Both the position numbers and the translations under genes were made by a program. 23,872 nucleotides of DNA from an uncultured Clostridia bacterium (GTDB lineage: Bacteria > Bacillota > Clostridia > Oscillospirales > Oscillospiraceae), in the NCBI GenBank assembly GCA_946539175.1, contig CAMNHH010000012.1, positions 1-23,872 of the forward strand, given 5' to 3'. Below are positions 7,561-15,178 of the stretch, one piece after another. Positions within the stretch are counted from its first letter, which is position 1; each line of letters starts with the position of its first letter. The notes below the pieces were generated by a model. That model did no database searches, was not told the origin of the DNA, and saw nothing but the letters and a program-made list of their open reading frames with translations.

Positions 7561-10116
7561 TTATTCCGCGTAGGCCACGTTGTTCAGGGGGGCGGACCAG
7601 TGCTCGTTGTTGTAGATGTCGGTGAAGAGGAAGGTGGCGACCAGGCTGTCCTTCAGCTCGCTCATGTCGGTATAGCCCACGATCATGGATCCGGACCATT
7701 CCATCTCGTCGCTGATCGGGTAGCTGTCCTCGAACTCGCCCTCCTTGCTGTAGTAGTCGGCAATGAACTGCAGCTTGTCGCCGGCCTCCAGGGAAGCGGT
7801 CTTGGCCTCGGGGTTGTAGACGGCGTCCTCACCCTCGGGCTTCTCATAGTCGAAGCGGACGCCGGCAATGTAGGCCCGGATGGGCTCGCCGGTGGAGAAT
7901 TTGTCCTCGAAGACCACCAGCAGATTGGCCCGCTCCCCGTTCAGCAGCACGGGCACGGTGCCGGTGGTGGTCATCACGTCCCCCTCCACCAGACAATCCT
8001 GGTAGTTGAACATGACGGGCTGAACGGTGTCGCCGTCGGCCACGGCCACCCAGGTGCAGTCGTACTCGCCCAGCAGGGCGCCGTCCTTGGTGAAGCTGTA
8101 CATATTGTCGAGGCCCAGGTTGATGAAGCCGTCGCCGTCGTTGTAGAACACGTTCAGCTGGAGGCTGTGGACCTGCTCCCACTGGGAGGCGGGGAGCTTC
8201 AGCAGCTTGTGGCCGTTCTCCGCGGTCCACACCAGCTGGGAGGCGTCAAACTGGTTGGCCTCCAGGGTCTGGGCCGCGGTCTGCGGATCCAGCTCCAGGC
8301 TGCGGCCCCCCAGCAGGGAGCCCAGGATGCTGCCGAAGTCGGCGCTGCCGCCGCCGGCGCTGGAGCCGCCGCCCAGCAGACTGCCGATGTCCAGGCCGCC
8401 GAAGTCGGCGTAGCTGGAGCTGGAGCCCTGCTGGCCGCCCTGCTCCAGGGTGGCGAACTGCTGGATGCAGCGGGAATACTCGCTGTCCAGGCCGATGGCG
8501 TTGTAGGTGGAGACGGCGGATTTCACATAGCTCCTGTTCTTGTAGGGGAAGAAGATGGAGATGCCGTAGGCGTTGTTGATGGAGGAGGAGGTCTTGTTGT
8601 ACTTCACGGCCCCCAGCAGGGACTTGGCCAGGCTCTCGCTCTCGGCGGTGCCCAGATTGTAGCACAGGTGGACCAGGTCGATCTGGTCGATGCGGCTGGA
8701 GGAGGCGAATTCCCGGGTGGCGCTGCGGGCGTCGGAGACGGTCTTGTACTCGGTGCCGGACAGCAGCTTGGAGGTGCCGGAGGCAAAGCTCTTGAAATTG
8801 GCGGGCACGGTGGCGCTGAGCTCCGCCAGATCCACCACGGAGAGGGTGGTCTTCTGACCGGCGCAGCGGCGGTTGCACTCGTCCACAAAATCGTCCACGA
8901 TGTTCTTTCCCAGCTCAATGGTGGGCATGGAGGTGTTGGCGGAGAGCTTGGTGAGCCAGTTGGTGTAGTACCAGCCGATGCCGGGCTCCGTCTCCTCGGA
9001 GGCGATCATGTAGTCGGCGTAGTCGTCCAGCATCAGACCGGTTTCCAGGGTGGCCATCAGACAGGCGTCGAAGCCGATGAAATCAAAGCTCGTGCCCGCG
9101 CTCTTCAGAGCGGAGTCGATGCCGCCCAGACCCATGGAGCCCAGGGAGGCGTTCTTCTCGTCGTAGCCGTAGCCGGATACGGAGCCGCCGCCGTGATCCC
9201 AGAAGATCAGTGCCTGCCGGTTGGCGGGGTAGTTCTTGGTGCAGAACTGGATGAAGCGGGTCAGGGTGGCGGGCTTCACCAGGGAGTCCTTGCCGTCGTC
9301 GTTGACCAACAGCTTGAGAGAGCCGTTCTCCAGCTTGTAGATCTGGTTGACGGTGTTGGAGATGCCGTTGATCTTCCACTGCTTGCAGCCGCCGGTGTAG
9401 ATCAGAATGTTGACGTTGGAGTTCAGGCTGGCGGAGGCCATTTCCTTCATGTCGTTGGAGGCCATGCCGGACTTGGACTCCAGGTCCGTGCCGCACATGT
9501 AGACCATGATGGTCCACACGTCCTTGCCGTTCCCCAGAATCTGGGTGCGCTTGGCCCGGGCTCCGGAGGCCACGGTGGTGTCCAGCTTGCCGGTGTTGGC
9601 GCTGCGGGCCCAGCCGGTGGAGGTGGAGCCGCCGCCGGAGTAGCCGCCCAGCATGGAGCTCAGATCGATGCCGGAGGAGGCGGAGGAAGAGCTGCCGCCG
9701 CCGCCAAGCAGGCCGCCCAGGCCGCTGATCAGATCCAGGCCGCCGGAGGAGGCAGAGGAGGAGGCGCTGCTGCCGCCGCTGCCGCCCAGACCGTCCAGAA
9801 TGCTGAAGCCGGAGCCGCTGAGCCCGGAGCCGCCGCCCAGCAGGCTGCTCAGAAGCCCGCCGCCGCTGCCGCCGCAGGATTTCAAAAGGAAGAAGGCCAG
9901 CACGATGACGATGATCAGACCGCCGCCGCCCAGGCCCCGGGTCACTGCCCGGTTATGTCCGCCGGCGCTGCCGTAGGAGCTGCCGGAGGGCCGCTTGGAA
10001 TAACTGACATCTTTCCCGGCGGGCTTGCCGCTGCCGAGGCCGCTGCCCTTTCTGCCGAAGCTGCCGGTTTTGCCGATGACATTTTTGCCACGGCCGCTGT
10101 TGGGTCTGTTGTCCAT
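7561..10116 (-). CDS. Membrane-anchored clostripain-family (C11) cysteine peptidase with Gly/Ser-rich repeats
   Basis: An 851-residue protein. The start is ATG at 10114-10116, with GGAGGT seven bases upstream, rather than the ATG 15 bases further out that overlaps this SD. Order: basic Gly-rich cytoplasmic stretch (1-65), one membrane segment (about 67-79, LIIVIVLAFFLL), Gly/Ser-rich block (80-170), C11 protease domain (about 200-560), a second Gly/Ser block (about 560-605) and a C-terminal region of some 245 residues. Family marks are VWTIMVYMCGTDLES, the catalytic His in FWDHGGGS (H308) and catalytic Cys in FIGFDACLMA (C352). Clostripain-like enzymes cut after basic residues; this one would act outside the cell, tethered to the membrane. 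It has its own promoter. Substrates are unknown. Confidence 0.9.
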   Translation of the reverse strand: MDNRPNSGRGKNVIGKTGSFGRKGSGLGSGKPAGKDVSYSKRPSGSSYGSAGGHNRAVTRGLGGGGLIIVIVLAFFLLKSCGGSGGGLLSSLLGGGSGLSGSGFSILDGLGGSGGSSASSSASSGGLDLISGLGGLLGGGGSSSSASSGIDLSSMLGGYSGGGSTSTGWARSANTGKLDTTVASGARAKRTQILGNGKDVWTIMVYMCGTDLESKSGMASNDMKEMASASLNSNVNILIYTGGCKQWKINGISNTVNQIYKLENGSLKLLVNDDGKDSLVKPATLTRFIQFCTKNYPANRQALIFWDHGGGSVSGYGYDEKNASLGSMGLGGIDSALKSAGTSFDFIGFDACLMATLETGLMLDDYADYMIASEETEPGIGWYYTNWLTKLSANTSMPTIELGKNIVDDFVDECNRRCAGQKTTLSVVDLAELSATVPANFKSFASGTSKLLSGTEYKTVSDARSATREFASSSRIDQIDLVHLCYNLGTAESESLAKSLLGAVKYNKTSSSINNAYGISIFFPYKNRSYVKSAVSTYNAIGLDSEYSRCIQQFATLEQGGQQGSSSSYADFGGLDIGSLLGGGSSAGGGSADFGSILGSLLGGRSLELDPQTAAQTLEANQFDASQLVWTAENGHKLLKLPASQWEQVHSLQLNVFYNDGDGFINLGLDNMYSFTKDGALLGEYDCTWVAVADGDTVQPVMFNYQDCLVEGDVMTTTGTVPVLLNGERANLLVVFEDKFSTGEPIRAYIAGVRFDYEKPEGEDAVYNPEAKTASLEAGDKLQFIADYYSKEGEFEDSYPISDEMEWSGSMIVGYTDMSELKDSLVATFLFTDIYNNEHWSAPLNNVAYAE

Positions 10117-10149
10117 AGGATCAACCTCCATTGCGTATAGATACTATAT

Positions 10150-10178
10150 ATTTTAGCAGATAATCCACGGAAATGCAA
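10150..10178 (-). promoter_or_regulatory. Promoter of the C11 peptidase gene
   Basis: On the minus strand, TTGCAT (10173-10178), a 17-base spacer and TAAAAT (10150-10155), with TGC just before the -10 (extended -10). The start of transcription would be about 25-30 nt before the preferred ATG. Confidence 0.72.
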
Positions 10179-10270
10179 CGCAGAAAAGGGACTTTTCCAC
10201 AAATTCCGGGAAAAAATACAGAACCTCCCGGACCGTACAGGAATAGAATAAGCCAAAGGAGGGATGGGCC

Positions 10271-10552
10271 GTGGAGCGGGGACTGGATTGTTTGCGCCCG
10301 GGGGAAGGGGGAATCGTGACCCGGGTGGACCCGGCTCTGGCGGATGCTCTGGCCCGGCTGGGGCTGATCCCCGGCACAACCCTTCGCTGTCTGCGCCGCT
10401 GTCCCCTGGGAGATCCTGCGGTGTATCGCTTCCGGGCCACGGACCTGGCCCTGCGCGGCAGGGATGCGGCAAAAATCCGGGTGAGCTCCGTCGAAGCGGC
10501 CGACGCGCCCCGTGATGACAGCCCCGGAAGGGAGGATGGAAATGATCCATAG
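10271..10552 (+). CDS. feoA: FeoA-family protein
   Basis: A 93-residue SH3-like FeoA protein, a small cytoplasmic partner of the FeoB ferrous iron transporter. The start is GTG, with AAAGGAGG eight bases upstream; the ATG at 10264 is in another frame. Family marks are GEGGIVTRVD, LARLGLIPGTTL and PLGDPAVYRFRATDLALRGRDAAKI. After the domain there is a polar tail of about 20 residues. Its last 11 bases overlap the start of feoB, so the two are translationally coupled. TAGAAT at 10244-10249 could be a -10 element, but no good -35 lies upstream, so the promoter is uncertain. No Fur box was recognised by eye. Confidence 0.9.
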   Translation: MERGLDCLRPGEGGIVTRVDPALADALARLGLIPGTTLRCLRRCPLGDPAVYRFRATDLALRGRDAAKIRVSSVEAADAPRDDSPGREDGNDP

Positions 10553-12284
10553 CGTAGCCCTGGCGGGCAATCCCAACGTGGGGAAATCCACGGTTTTCAA
10601 CGCCCTGACGGGTCTGCGGCAGCACACGGGGAACTGGACCGGCAAGACCGTGGATCCGGCCCGGGGCGGCTGGAGTCTGGAGGAAGCGCGTTATGAGGCG
10701 GTGGACCTGCCCGGCGTATATTCCCTGGCGGGGGGCAGCCCGGAGGAGCGGGTGGCGGCCCGCTGGCTGGAGGCGAATTCCCCGGAGACGCTGGTGGTGG
10801 TGCTGGACGCCACCGCCCTGGAGCGAAGCCTGGGCCTGGCCCTGGAGCTGCGGGCCGCGCATCCCCGGCTGGTGATCTGTCTGAATCTCATGGACGAGGC
10901 GGAACGCCTGGGCCTGGAGCTGGACACAGAGGCCCTTTCCGAGGCCCTCTCCGCCCCGGTGGTCCCCACCCGGGCCGACCGGAAGCAGAGCTATGAGCGG
11001 CTGCGCCGGGTGATCGCGGCGCGGGCGGCGACACGGGACGCTCCGATCCCCGTTCCCGCCGGGAATCCGATTCTGGAAGCTGCCCGGATCGCCGCCGCCG
11101 TCACCCGGCAGCCGGGTCGTCCCCGCCGGGACTGGGACCGGCTGCTGCTGGGAAAGCGGAGCGCCTGGCCCTTGCTCCTGGCCCTGTTATTTGCCGTGTT
11201 CTATCTGACGGTCCGGGGCGCCAACCTGCCCTCCGCGCTGCTGGAGCGGGCACTGAACCGGCTGGGGGAGCTGCTGGGCCGCCGGATGGGCGGCCTGCCC
11301 GAAGGCATGAAAAGCCTGCTGCTGGATGGGATCTACGGCACCACCGCCCGGGTGACGGCGGTGATGCTGCCGCCCATGGCCATCTTCTTCCCCCTGTTCT
11401 CCCTGCTGGAGGATCTGGGCTTGCTGCCCCGGGCGGCCCTGCTGCTGGACCGTCCCTTCGCCGCCTGCGGCTCCTGCGGCCGGCAGGGTCTCTGCATGTG
11501 CATGGGCTGCGGCTGCAACGCCGTGGGGGTCACAGGCTGCCGCATCATCCCCGACGGGAAGGAGCGGCTGGCCGCCCTTCTCACCAACGCCCTGACCCCC
11601 TGCAACGGCCGCTTTCCCACGCTGATCCTGCTGGCGGGGCTGCTGCTGGGCCGGGCCGCCTCCCCGGTGGAGACGGCGGCCTTCCTGACCCTCTGTATGC
11701 TCCTCTCCGCGGCTGTGACCCTGGCGCTCACGGCCCTGCTGCGGAAAACGGTCCTGCGGGGCAGGGAGGGCGTCTTCAGCCTGGAGCTGCCCCCCCTCCG
11801 GCGTCCCCGGCTGGGGCGGCTGCTTGTCCGCTCTCTGCTGGACCAGACGCTGCGGGTCCTGGGCCGGGCCCTCACCGTGGCGGCCCCGGCGGGGGCCCTG
11901 ATCTGGCTGCTGGGCCGCCTGCGGATCGGAGATCAGGCCCTGCTGCCTTTGCTTGCCCGGGGCCTGGACCCGGCGGCAAGGCTGCTGGGTCTGACGGGAC
12001 CGCTGCTGCTGGCCTTCCTTCTGAGCTTTCCCGCCAACGAGCTGCTGCTGCCCCTGGCCCTGCTGATCACCGGAGCGGGGGAGCCCGCTGTCCTCTTTTC
12101 CGCCCATACCGCCCTTTGCGCCGCCGTCTTTACCCTGTTCCATTGGCCCTGCTCCACCACGCTGCAGACGGTCTGGCACGAGACCAAAAGCCCAAAATGG
12201 ACCCTGCTGGCTCTGCTGCTGCCCAGTGCTGTGGGCGTCTTGCTCTGCGCTCTGACCAGGACCCTGCTCATCCTTTTGTCCTGA
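10542..12284 (+). CDS. feoB: FeoB-type ferrous iron transporter, cysteine-rich variant
   Basis: A 580-residue polytopic membrane GTPase for Fe(II) uptake. I chose ATG at 10542 because GGGAGG lies six bases upstream; earlier in-frame codons lack an SD. The G domain shows G1 GNPNVGKST (9-17), switch I region QHTGNWTGKTV, G3 DLPG (55-58) and G4 NLMD (115-118). The membrane part carries the Gate signatures in variant form: around residues 309-333 it reads CGSCGRQGLCMCMGCGC followed by NAVGVTGC, with cysteines at 309, 312, 318, 320, 323, 325 and 333, then C354 in TPCNGRFPT. Classical FeoB has GKSFIPLL-GFGCNVPA here. It is shorter than the 770-residue E. coli protein. Metal choice is inferred from the family and feoA. 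Confidence 0.9.
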   Translation: MIHSVALAGNPNVGKSTVFNALTGLRQHTGNWTGKTVDPARGGWSLEEARYEAVDLPGVYSLAGGSPEERVAARWLEANSPETLVVVLDATALERSLGLALELRAAHPRLVICLNLMDEAERLGLELDTEALSEALSAPVVPTRADRKQSYERLRRVIAARAATRDAPIPVPAGNPILEAARIAAAVTRQPGRPRRDWDRLLLGKRSAWPLLLALLFAVFYLTVRGANLPSALLERALNRLGELLGRRMGGLPEGMKSLLLDGIYGTTARVTAVMLPPMAIFFPLFSLLEDLGLLPRAALLLDRPFAACGSCGRQGLCMCMGCGCNAVGVTGCRIIPDGKERLAALLTNALTPCNGRFPTLILLAGLLLGRAASPVETAAFLTLCMLLSAAVTLALTALLRKTVLRGREGVFSLELPPLRRPRLGRLLVRSLLDQTLRVLGRALTVAAPAGALIWLLGRLRIGDQALLPLLARGLDPAARLLGLTGPLLLAFLLSFPANELLLPLALLITGAGEPAVLFSAHTALCAAVFTLFHWPCSTTLQTVWHETKSPKWTLLALLLPSAVGVLLCALTRTLLILLS

Positions 12285-12327
12285 CCGGAGCCTGCGGCAT
12301 TTTGGCGTTCCGATCCGGTGAAAGGGC

Positions 12328-12356
12328 TTGCGGAATCCGGGCGGCCATGCTATAAT
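12328..12356 (+). promoter_or_regulatory. Promoter upstream of the DUF4234-like gene
   Basis: TTGCGG (12328-12333), 17-base spacer and a perfect TATAAT (12351-12356) with TGC before it (extended -10). It lies in the 109-base gap after feoB, which otherwise shows no clear terminator. Confidence 0.72.
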
Positions 12357-12393
12357 CGAGCCGCGCCCACCGTCATGCGAAGGAGACTGACCC

Positions 12394-12786
12394 ATGAAAT
12401 TTCAACACACGAACCGAAAGGGCTTCTGGCTGGGCTTTGTGGATTTCTTCACAGCCGGGCTGTTCTTTCTGCTGTATATGCCCTTCGGCGGCCTGCAAAA
12501 GGAGCTGGAGGAGCTGCTTGGTCACAAGGTCCAGCCCTATTGGCAGGCCTATCTCTGGGGCATTCCCAGCCTGTTTATCTATACTCTGGTATGGATGGCC
12601 CGGATCGCGGAGGAGCTGAAGGGGATCGCGGAGGATATGGGCATCCCCGGTCCCCATACCTCCTGGCGGCACATGTTCTGGTGGAATATGCTGGGCTGCC
12701 CCTGCTGCGGCCCCATGATCGCCACCCTCCGCTTTTTCAACACCCTGAATCAGATCGAGCGGAAACGGAACCTGGAAGGGACGTGA
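12394..12786 (+). CDS. Small membrane protein, DUF4234-like
   Basis: A 130-residue protein with an SD (AAGGAG) before the ATG. It has three or four hydrophobic stretches: residues about 8-30 (FWLGFVDFFTAGLFFLLYM), 46-70 (YWQAYLWGIPSLFIYTLVWMARIA) and 90-115 (FWWNMLGCPCCGPMIATLRFF). A basic end (LNQIERKRN) follows. The W/F-rich pattern with a terminal RFFNTLNQIE resembles DUF4234-type membrane proteins, but this is recognition by eye and function is unknown. The CPCCGP cysteine cluster sits in the last hydrophobic segment. The gene has its own promoter and lies between feoB and a Nudix gene, which does not indicate a clear partner. Confidence 0.75.
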   Translation: MKFQHTNRKGFWLGFVDFFTAGLFFLLYMPFGGLQKELEELLGHKVQPYWQAYLWGIPSLFIYTLVWMARIAEELKGIAEDMGIPGPHTSWRHMFWWNMLGCPCCGPMIATLRFFNTLNQIERKRNLEGT

Positions 12787-12938
12787 ATGTGGATGGGGAT
12801 ATCCCGCCGTTACCGGGCGAGCGGCCCGAAGCCCTGCCCCCCGTACGGTGCCTGGGCGGAAACGCCTGAGATCCGCCGACGCTGTTCTGATACGGAGCCC
12901 TCGCCAACTATACTGGAATCAAAGAGGAGAGAAGGAGC

Positions 12939-13337
12939 ATGAAAACCATCAAAGTCGCGGCGGCCGTAATCCGGGACGGAGCGAGGGTGTTTGCCACCCA
13001 GCGGGGATACGGCGCCTACAAGGACTATTGGGAGTTCCCCGGGGGGAAGCTGGAGCCCGGCGAGACCCCGGAGGAGGCCCTGCGCCGGGAAATCCGGGAG
13101 GAGCTGGAGACGGAGATCCGGGTGGAGGAATATCTGACGACCGTGGAGCACGACTACCCGGAGTTTCATCTGAGCATGGTCTGCTTTCTGGCCGCAGTGA
13201 CGGCGGGCAGCCTGACCCTGAAGGAGCACGAGGCCGCCCGCTGGCTGGGGCCGGAGGAGTTGGACAGCGTCAACTGGCTGCCTGCGGACCGGCATCTGGT
13301 CTCCGCCCTGAAGGCACGGATGGAAACGCTTGCGTAA
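12939..13337 (+). CDS. MutT-type Nudix hydrolase
   Basis: A 132-residue Nudix hydrolase of the MutT/8-oxo-dGTP diphosphatase type, which cleaves oxidised or non-canonical nucleoside triphosphates to monophosphates. The Nudix box runs from G36 to about residue 60 (GKLEPGETPEEALRREIREEL), with E42, R50, E51, E54 and E55 in place; the usual glycine near its end is E57. The N-terminal KVAAAVIRDGARVFATQRG strand and WEFPGGK are typical of MutT. GGAG/AAGGAG precedes the ATG. TATACT at 12909-12914 could be a -10, but no matching -35 was seen. It ends at a strong terminator. The precise nucleotide substrate is inferred from the family. Confidence 0.9.
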   Translation: MKTIKVAAAVIRDGARVFATQRGYGAYKDYWEFPGGKLEPGETPEEALRREIREELETEIRVEEYLTTVEHDYPEFHLSMVCFLAAVTAGSLTLKEHEAARWLGPEELDSVNWLPADRHLVSALKARMETLA

Positions 13338-13338
13338 A

Positions 13339-13373
13339 GCAAAAAGGAACGCCGCCGGGGCGTTCCTTTTTGC
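13339..13373. terminator. Bidirectional intrinsic terminator
   Basis: A perfect 15-bp stem (13339-13353 with 13359-13373), 5-base loop, with A5 in the left arm and T5 in the right arm. It separates the plus-strand Nudix gene from the convergent minus-strand GH32 gene. Confidence 0.92.
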
Positions 13374-13385
13374 TTGTCGCGGGGA

Positions 13386-14882
13386 TCACGGCATGGTGTA
13401 TTCGCACAGATCCGTAAACGTGACGCTGTTGTCCGCAGCGAAGAGTCGGACGGACTTGCCGCTGGAGCCGTAGAGCCGCACCGTCAGAGCGGCCTCTCCG
13501 TCCAGGTAGAAGACGCCCACGGAGCCCTCTTGGAAGTAGGTGAAGGAGTAGCTTTTGCCGGGGTCCAGAACCGCGGCAGTGTCGGCGGCCTCGGTGTAGC
13601 CGTCGGCAAAGCTGAGCTGGATCCGGTCGTCGGCGGGATCCAGGCTGATGCGCTTGTACTGGGCCTCGGAGCCGTCAAAGTCGAAGGCCAGACCGAACTC
13701 GCCCTCACCGGTGCAGGTGAAGCTGCCGGTGAGCATGTAGCGCTCATAGGCGGTGAAGGCCTCGGTGTAGACCGGGTCTGCCTGGGCCTCCAGGGTGCAG
13801 CTCTGGTCCTTCAGCAGCAGGGGACGCTCCTGGGTGAAGCTGTCGGCCAGGGCCTTGGGGGCCTCCAGCACCAGCGTCCCGTCCTCCTCCGCCCGGAGCT
13901 TCTGGATCAGCAGATTACCGGCCCAGCCGGTGACGGGACCGGTGGAATAGGGGGACTCGGAGCGGCGGGCCCAGCCCACCATGTAGCTGTTTTCCCCGTC
14001 CTCGACGTGCTTGGCGGCGTAGAACAGCTTGCCGTCAATGCGGCGGGCTTCCCCGTAGGGGCCGTAGCGATTGTCGGAGAAGGCGTACCAGAGGGTATCG
14101 TCCTGGCCGGAGTATGTGATGTACCAGCGTCCGCCCAGCTGGAAGGTGTCGCTGCACTCCAGATTCCAGAACTGCTTGGTGGGGTCGGTGAAGATGACGC
14201 CGTCGTACCGGGCCTCGCCCAGATCGGCGCTGAGCGTATACTTCAAAATGCGGGCCACCCCGTCCTGGGCGGCGGTGACAGTGAGAACGATGCTGTCGCT
14301 GTCCGCGTCATAGTAGGCCTGGGGGTCCCGGAAGTCGTTTTTCTGGCCCAGCTCCTCCGGGGGCGTCAGCTCCCAGTCGCTGACCCGGCTGAAGTCCGTC
14401 AGGCTGCTGCCCTTGGCCACCCGGATGGTCTCCTTGAATTCATACTCGCCTGCTCCCGCGTGGGCGGTGTAGAACAGGTAATACGCGCCGCCCACCTTCA
14501 CCACGGAGCCGGTGCCGATCCAGGCGTCCTGACCGCTGCCGGATTCCAGGATGGGACCCTCGTGCTCCTGATAGCGGAGGAAGTCCCTGGTGGTGGTCAA
14601 AAAGATGGAGTGGTTGTAGGAGTCGCCGCCCTCCTTGAGGTAGAAGATGTAATAGGTGCCGTCCTCGTAGTAGGGCATGGGATCGCCCACGTAGGCGTTG
14701 GCGCCGCCGAAGTCCTGGGGCCGGAAGAAGAGCCGGTATTCGTAGGCCTCCTCCTGCTCCTCCGGGTCCAGACCCTCAAAGCGCTTGTCGCTGCTTTTGA
14801 ACTGGGCCTCTCTGCAGCCGGCCAGGGACAGCAGACTCAGAGTCAGAAGCAAAAGCAGCAGGATCGACATTGTGCGTTTCAT
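13386..14882 (-). CDS. GH32-family glycosidase lipoprotein (fructan/sucrose hydrolase-like)
   Basis: A 498-residue surface lipoprotein. The ATG at 14880-14882 has GGAGG six bases upstream; an earlier in-frame ATG at 14924 would fall in the operator region. The signal peptide MKRTMSILLLLLLTLSLLSLAGC gives lipidated C23. Family GH32 hydrolyses beta-fructosides by a retaining mechanism. The three acidic motifs are visible: nucleophile D67 in AYVGDPMPYY (variant of WMNDPNG), stabiliser D186 in NDFRDPQAYY (RDP) and acid/base E242 in FWNLECSDTF (EC). The region after about residue 330 resembles the GH32 C-terminal beta-sandwich. No fructose transporter, fructokinase or regulator lies nearby, so the substrate could be levan, inulin or another fructoside. 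It has its own promoter and operator-like site. Confidence 0.85.
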   Translation of the reverse strand: MKRTMSILLLLLLTLSLLSLAGCREAQFKSSDKRFEGLDPEEQEEAYEYRLFFRPQDFGGANAYVGDPMPYYEDGTYYIFYLKEGGDSYNHSIFLTTTRDFLRYQEHEGPILESGSGQDAWIGTGSVVKVGGAYYLFYTAHAGAGEYEFKETIRVAKGSSLTDFSRVSDWELTPPEELGQKNDFRDPQAYYDADSDSIVLTVTAAQDGVARILKYTLSADLGEARYDGVIFTDPTKQFWNLECSDTFQLGGRWYITYSGQDDTLWYAFSDNRYGPYGEARRIDGKLFYAAKHVEDGENSYMVGWARRSESPYSTGPVTGWAGNLLIQKLRAEEDGTLVLEAPKALADSFTQERPLLLKDQSCTLEAQADPVYTEAFTAYERYMLTGSFTCTGEGEFGLAFDFDGSEAQYKRISLDPADDRIQLSFADGYTEAADTAAVLDPGKSYSFTYFQEGSVGVFYLDGEAALTVRLYGSSGKSVRLFAADNSVTFTDLCEYTMP

Positions 14883-14917
14883 GATCAGCCTCCGTAATAG
14901 AATGAGATAAAGTTTCA

Positions 14918-14939
14918 TTTGCACAATTGACTGTGCGAA
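14918..14939. promoter_or_regulatory. Operator-like inverted repeat at the GH32 transcription start
   Basis: On the plus strand, TTTGCACA (14918-14925), ATTGAC, then TGTGCGAA (14932-14939): 8-base arms with one mismatch and a 6-base spacer. It begins about eight bases after the -10 element of the GH32 promoter, so a bound protein would block initiation. It does not match the CcpA cre pattern. The binding protein is unknown. Confidence 0.55.
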
Positions 14940-14946
14940 TGTAATT

Positions 14947-14976
14947 ATTATACGTCTTACATAAGGGATTTGTCAA
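14947..14976 (-). promoter_or_regulatory. Consensus promoter of the GH32 gene
   Basis: On the minus strand, TTGACA (14971-14976), an 18-base spacer and TATAAT (14947-14952): both hexamers match the sigma-A consensus exactly. Such a strong promoter with a palindrome at its start site suggests repression when substrate is absent. Confidence 0.88.
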
Positions 14977-15104
14977 CGAAAAAGGCCGGAAGCGGCCGAA
15001 TAATCGTCGTACTGCATAAGCGGCCCCTGAGAAATATGTGCAAATGTCACATCGCCGGAGAGCAAGCGGGAGGGAGAGATCTGTTCTCCCCGGGGAATTC
15101 CGGC

Positions 15105-15133
15105 TTGTCAAAGCAGGACAAATGTGGTATGAT
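15105..15133 (+). promoter_or_regulatory. Promoter of the Nudix/AlkZ-related/HAD unit
   Basis: TTGTCA (15105-15110), 17-base spacer, TATGAT (15128-15133), with TGTGG just before the -10. The -10 block TGTGGTATGAT is identical to that of the nucleoside transporter promoter. Transcription would start near 15140 and excludes the upstream in-frame ATG at 15038. Confidence 0.8.
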
Positions 15134-15178
15134 ATTGCAAAATTCCGCCGGAAGGACGGAAACAGGGAGGAAGGGCGG

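Noticed and set aside
9600..9870. Dense GCC/CCG-rich near-repeats resembling a DNA tandem array
   Set aside because: They follow from Gly and Ser codons of the peptidase linker; the regularity is at protein level and is reported there.
7534..10140. An 868-codon open frame on the plus strand opposite the C11 peptidase gene
   Set aside because: Its product is a low-complexity Gly/Ala/Val/Gln string with no domain; it arises from high GC and the Gly/Ser codons of the real gene.
12885..12914. Possible promoter (TTCTGA with TATACT) before the MutT-type Nudix gene
   Set aside because: The -35 match is poor and the 152-base gap shows no other support; the gene may be read from the promoter at 12328.
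14979..14997. Short hairpin GGCCG-GAAG-CGGCC followed on the minus strand by five T residues, just upstream of the GH32 -35 element
   Set aside because: It would be a minimal terminator, but no minus-strand gene lies upstream to terminate; the stem is only 5 bp. It may block stray antisense transcription, which cannot be shown here.
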